Shown here: in pieces, positions 45,430 through 48,046 of the stretch | Numbering within the stretch: position 1 is the first letter of the stretch | How the letters are laid out: each line of letters starts with the position of its first letter | NCBI GenBank assembly: GCA_013365325.1 | Contig: JABVXV010000087.1 | Span: 160,155 to 208,200 of the forward strand | Origin: Dipetalonema caudispina | Taxonomy: Eukaryota > Nematoda > Chromadorea > Rhabditida > Onchocercidae | Direction: 5' to 3' | Length of the DNA stretch: 48,046 bases | Translations under genes and position numbers: made by a program | The notes under the pieces: generated by a model | What the model saw: only the letters and a program-made list of their open reading frames with translations | The model's database searches: none | Told to the model about the DNA's origin: nothing

Positions 45430-46179
45430 GAAAAAAGGTATTTGCCATAATGCATTTGAACCAACAATCATTTGTAATGAGTTGTGACATTTGCGCCACT
45501 GCGCAATCTTTCCGATTGAAATGATTTTTAATATGTTTTCTTTGCTTGCAATTCAGAAAGAAAATTAATTCGAACAAATTATTTGCAAAATTCCTTCAAG
45601 CAAAAGCGTTATCGTTTACTTTCTGCTTGTTATGACGAATAATTGCGGTAAAATCAATGATCACTTTTAAATTCCCGTTAAATTGGAATGAAAAGTGATT
45701 TTTTAATATTTCAGTGCAATCAGTGTGATGTAGCAGAAAATTTAAAATATTTTCCTAATCTTACTTACTTGTACACATTCAATCTAATAAATTTTCGATT
45801 ATTTTTTTTTTTTTTAAAGAGTAGTAAGATTGGTTAAACACTTTATAAATATTCATCAATGCACTTTTAAAATATCCCGCTGGGCATCTTAGCAATAGTA
45901 AGAGCTTTCTAATCAAAATAAGTTTGACTTTTCGTAAGAATATAATTCAAAAATTATTCATTGGAATGAAGAAATTTGATAGGAAGTATTAGTGCTTTTT
46001 AATATAAAGAAAAAAGATTGAAGAATAATATTTTTAGATGATTCATTTGGAATGTTGAAAAAATTAAATTTTCTAAACATCAAACTATTACTATTACCTT
46101 TTTATTGGTTAATTATTGAAATGAAACAATTAATATTGGCAGTAGTTAATCGAAGAAAAATTAACATATTTGAAGTTTG

Positions 46180-46206
46180 TTTTTTTTTTTTTTTTTTTTT
46201 TTTTTT
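46180..46206. repeat. Poly(T) run of about 27 bases
   Basis: Uninterrupted T run on the plus strand; it produces artificial poly-Phe frames around it. Confidence 0.8.
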
Positions 46207-47796
46207 ATTGAAATATTCCTTCTTTTTATTTGTTCTCTTCGCTTTTCTTTACCTCTTCCTTTTCTATCAATCAACCACTTCAATGCTTCTTCTTTTTTTT
46301 TTTTTACTGAAATTTTGCTGATTTGTTTTTCGTTCTTGTCGTTTTTGCACTTTCGATTTCATCCAACCATTAAGATTAGTGGATGAAGGAACTGAGGTAT
46401 ATCACGCATATGTCGGAAGCATAAAAAATAAATAAATAACTGAAGTGTGAAATAATTAAAATTAATTGAGCTAAATAAAGTAATAGCAATATAAAGTGAT
46501 AATAGTGAAGAAACACAAAAAAAATAAACTATAAGCAAATTTCAATAAATACCTGCAAAATTTTATTTTTTTTCGAAATCGTCGAAAATCTTGTCAAATT
46601 ATTGTAAAAACAATAAATTTTTTGATTGACCGAAATATTTTCGAACTTTCATGAAATTAAGTATCATTGAATCAGTTTGCTTCTTGAACAAAAGGGAACG
46701 GAAATACAAGATGATATATGAATATGTAAATAAACGTCAGAAGAATGCTAGCATGATTAATATTTATCGGTCGTCGAAAACGAGAAGAACGATTCATAAA
46801 GTCTGAAAGATTCGATTCTCCAGTAATTTATCCATTCAACATTGTTGAAAATCATTTGAATATGTTTAGTTTTGCACAAATTTACACATAATTATTTAAT
46901 TAATATTTAGCTTGAATTCCTATAACTTCCGTAATTTTCCAACCTTCAAAAGTCTAGGAATGCAAAACGATGAATGATACCATCATGGCAGCTGCTCGTT
47001 TGCACGGTTAATCAGGAATTTTAAAAGTCATGGAGATAACTTCAACTTCGTAAATTTTTAATTAATTTAGTGAAATGAAAGGAAAATATTAGATTACTAC
47101 ATTTTTAACACATCTATCTGTTCAAAGATGACAGACGTAATTTTCAATTAGCAAAATTTTGAAGCAAACTTTGTTCGGTTAATTTTTAAAACATTATTGT
47201 TTTCCCAATTTTCTTTAATAAATCATAAATAGCTCACTTTTTTCCTATTTTCTGGTCATACTATTGAATTAAATTTCAAAATAAATAATCCGAAATAATA
47301 TCGGAATTATTATGGAAATCTGCTGACTATATCATTTGGTGTAAATAAAATTACAGACAACTGCTAACACTTCCGCGTGCTATACGCTTTAACCAAATTA
47401 CACTTTTTGATTAGTTCAATTTTAAAAAAATTGAAGTAAAATGAAATAAAAGCACTATGAGGAAGGAAAAATACCTAACAAATGGGATAAAACTAAATTA
47501 AGTAATAACAAGGAGAAAAAAAAAATGAAAAGAGAACATCGTAGTTATGTTGTTAGCTTTTCTTTTTTTATGAACTATGCAATCGTAAATTGAGAAGAAA
47601 TTATTTTTCCCTTTTTTTTGTTTAAAAATTTGGAAAGAATAGAAGTATATATATGTTTATTTTCATCATTTTTTTTGCAAAAAAAATTATCGAAAAATGT
47701 AGGAAAATTTTCAAATGATCTAATTATATTATATCATTTTATATATTATTAAAAAAATCAGAATAATTGTTAGTTGTTAATTGTCATCCTTATCGC

Positions 47797-48046
<250 letters not shown>

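Noticed and set aside
46052..46386. Poly-Phe plus-strand frames
   Set aside because: Produced by the long T run at 46180-46206 and other T-rich tracts; no coding character.

Overview
The window is nuclear DNA of a nematode. It is very AT-rich, its genes are split by many short introns with nematode-type acceptors (mostly TTTCAG-like), and the largest gene encodes a MUP-4-type epidermal adhesion receptor, a family known from nematodes. Homopolymer-rich introns of about 150-500 bp suggest a spirurid or filarial worm; the species is inference. All three confident genes lie on the minus strand, so each reads from high to low coordinates. Exon boundaries were worked out by hand from splice signals and codon phase, and the three reconstructed coding sequences are in frame throughout.

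Layout. (1) 186-2318: a five-exon gene for a CCDC134 homologue, an ER protein with a signal peptide and a C-terminal TEL retrieval-like tail. (2) About 4141-11340: a membrane protein with about five hydrophobic segments in an N-terminal LAPTM/pasiflora-like arrangement and a long Arg/Ser/His-rich tail. Its second exon exists in three tandem, phase-compatible, apparently mutually exclusive versions (8402-8573, 9411-9582, 10501-10654). Each swaps part of the first membrane segment and the whole first loop. I cannot name this gene, and it is the most interesting locus here. (3) 15071-34886: a 38-exon gene for a predicted 1,894-residue receptor. It has a signal peptide, 8 EGF-like modules, a vWA domain with a complete MIDAS, 13 EGF modules, a SEA domain, 5 EGF modules, one membrane span and a cytoplasmic tail of about 240 residues. 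This matches C. elegans MUP-4, which links epidermis to cuticle at hemidesmosome-like fibrous organelles. (4) 34.9-48.0 kb: about 13 kb with no confident gene, only a few orphan exon-like pieces, simple repeats and a long ATT/TTA microsatellite running off the window end.

The genes do not look like one pathway. Genes 1 and 2 are 1.8 kb apart on the same strand, too far for a typical nematode operon. Plausible spliced-leader acceptors lie just upstream of the start codons of genes 1 and 3. No rRNA, tRNA, CRISPR array or intact transposon was recognised.
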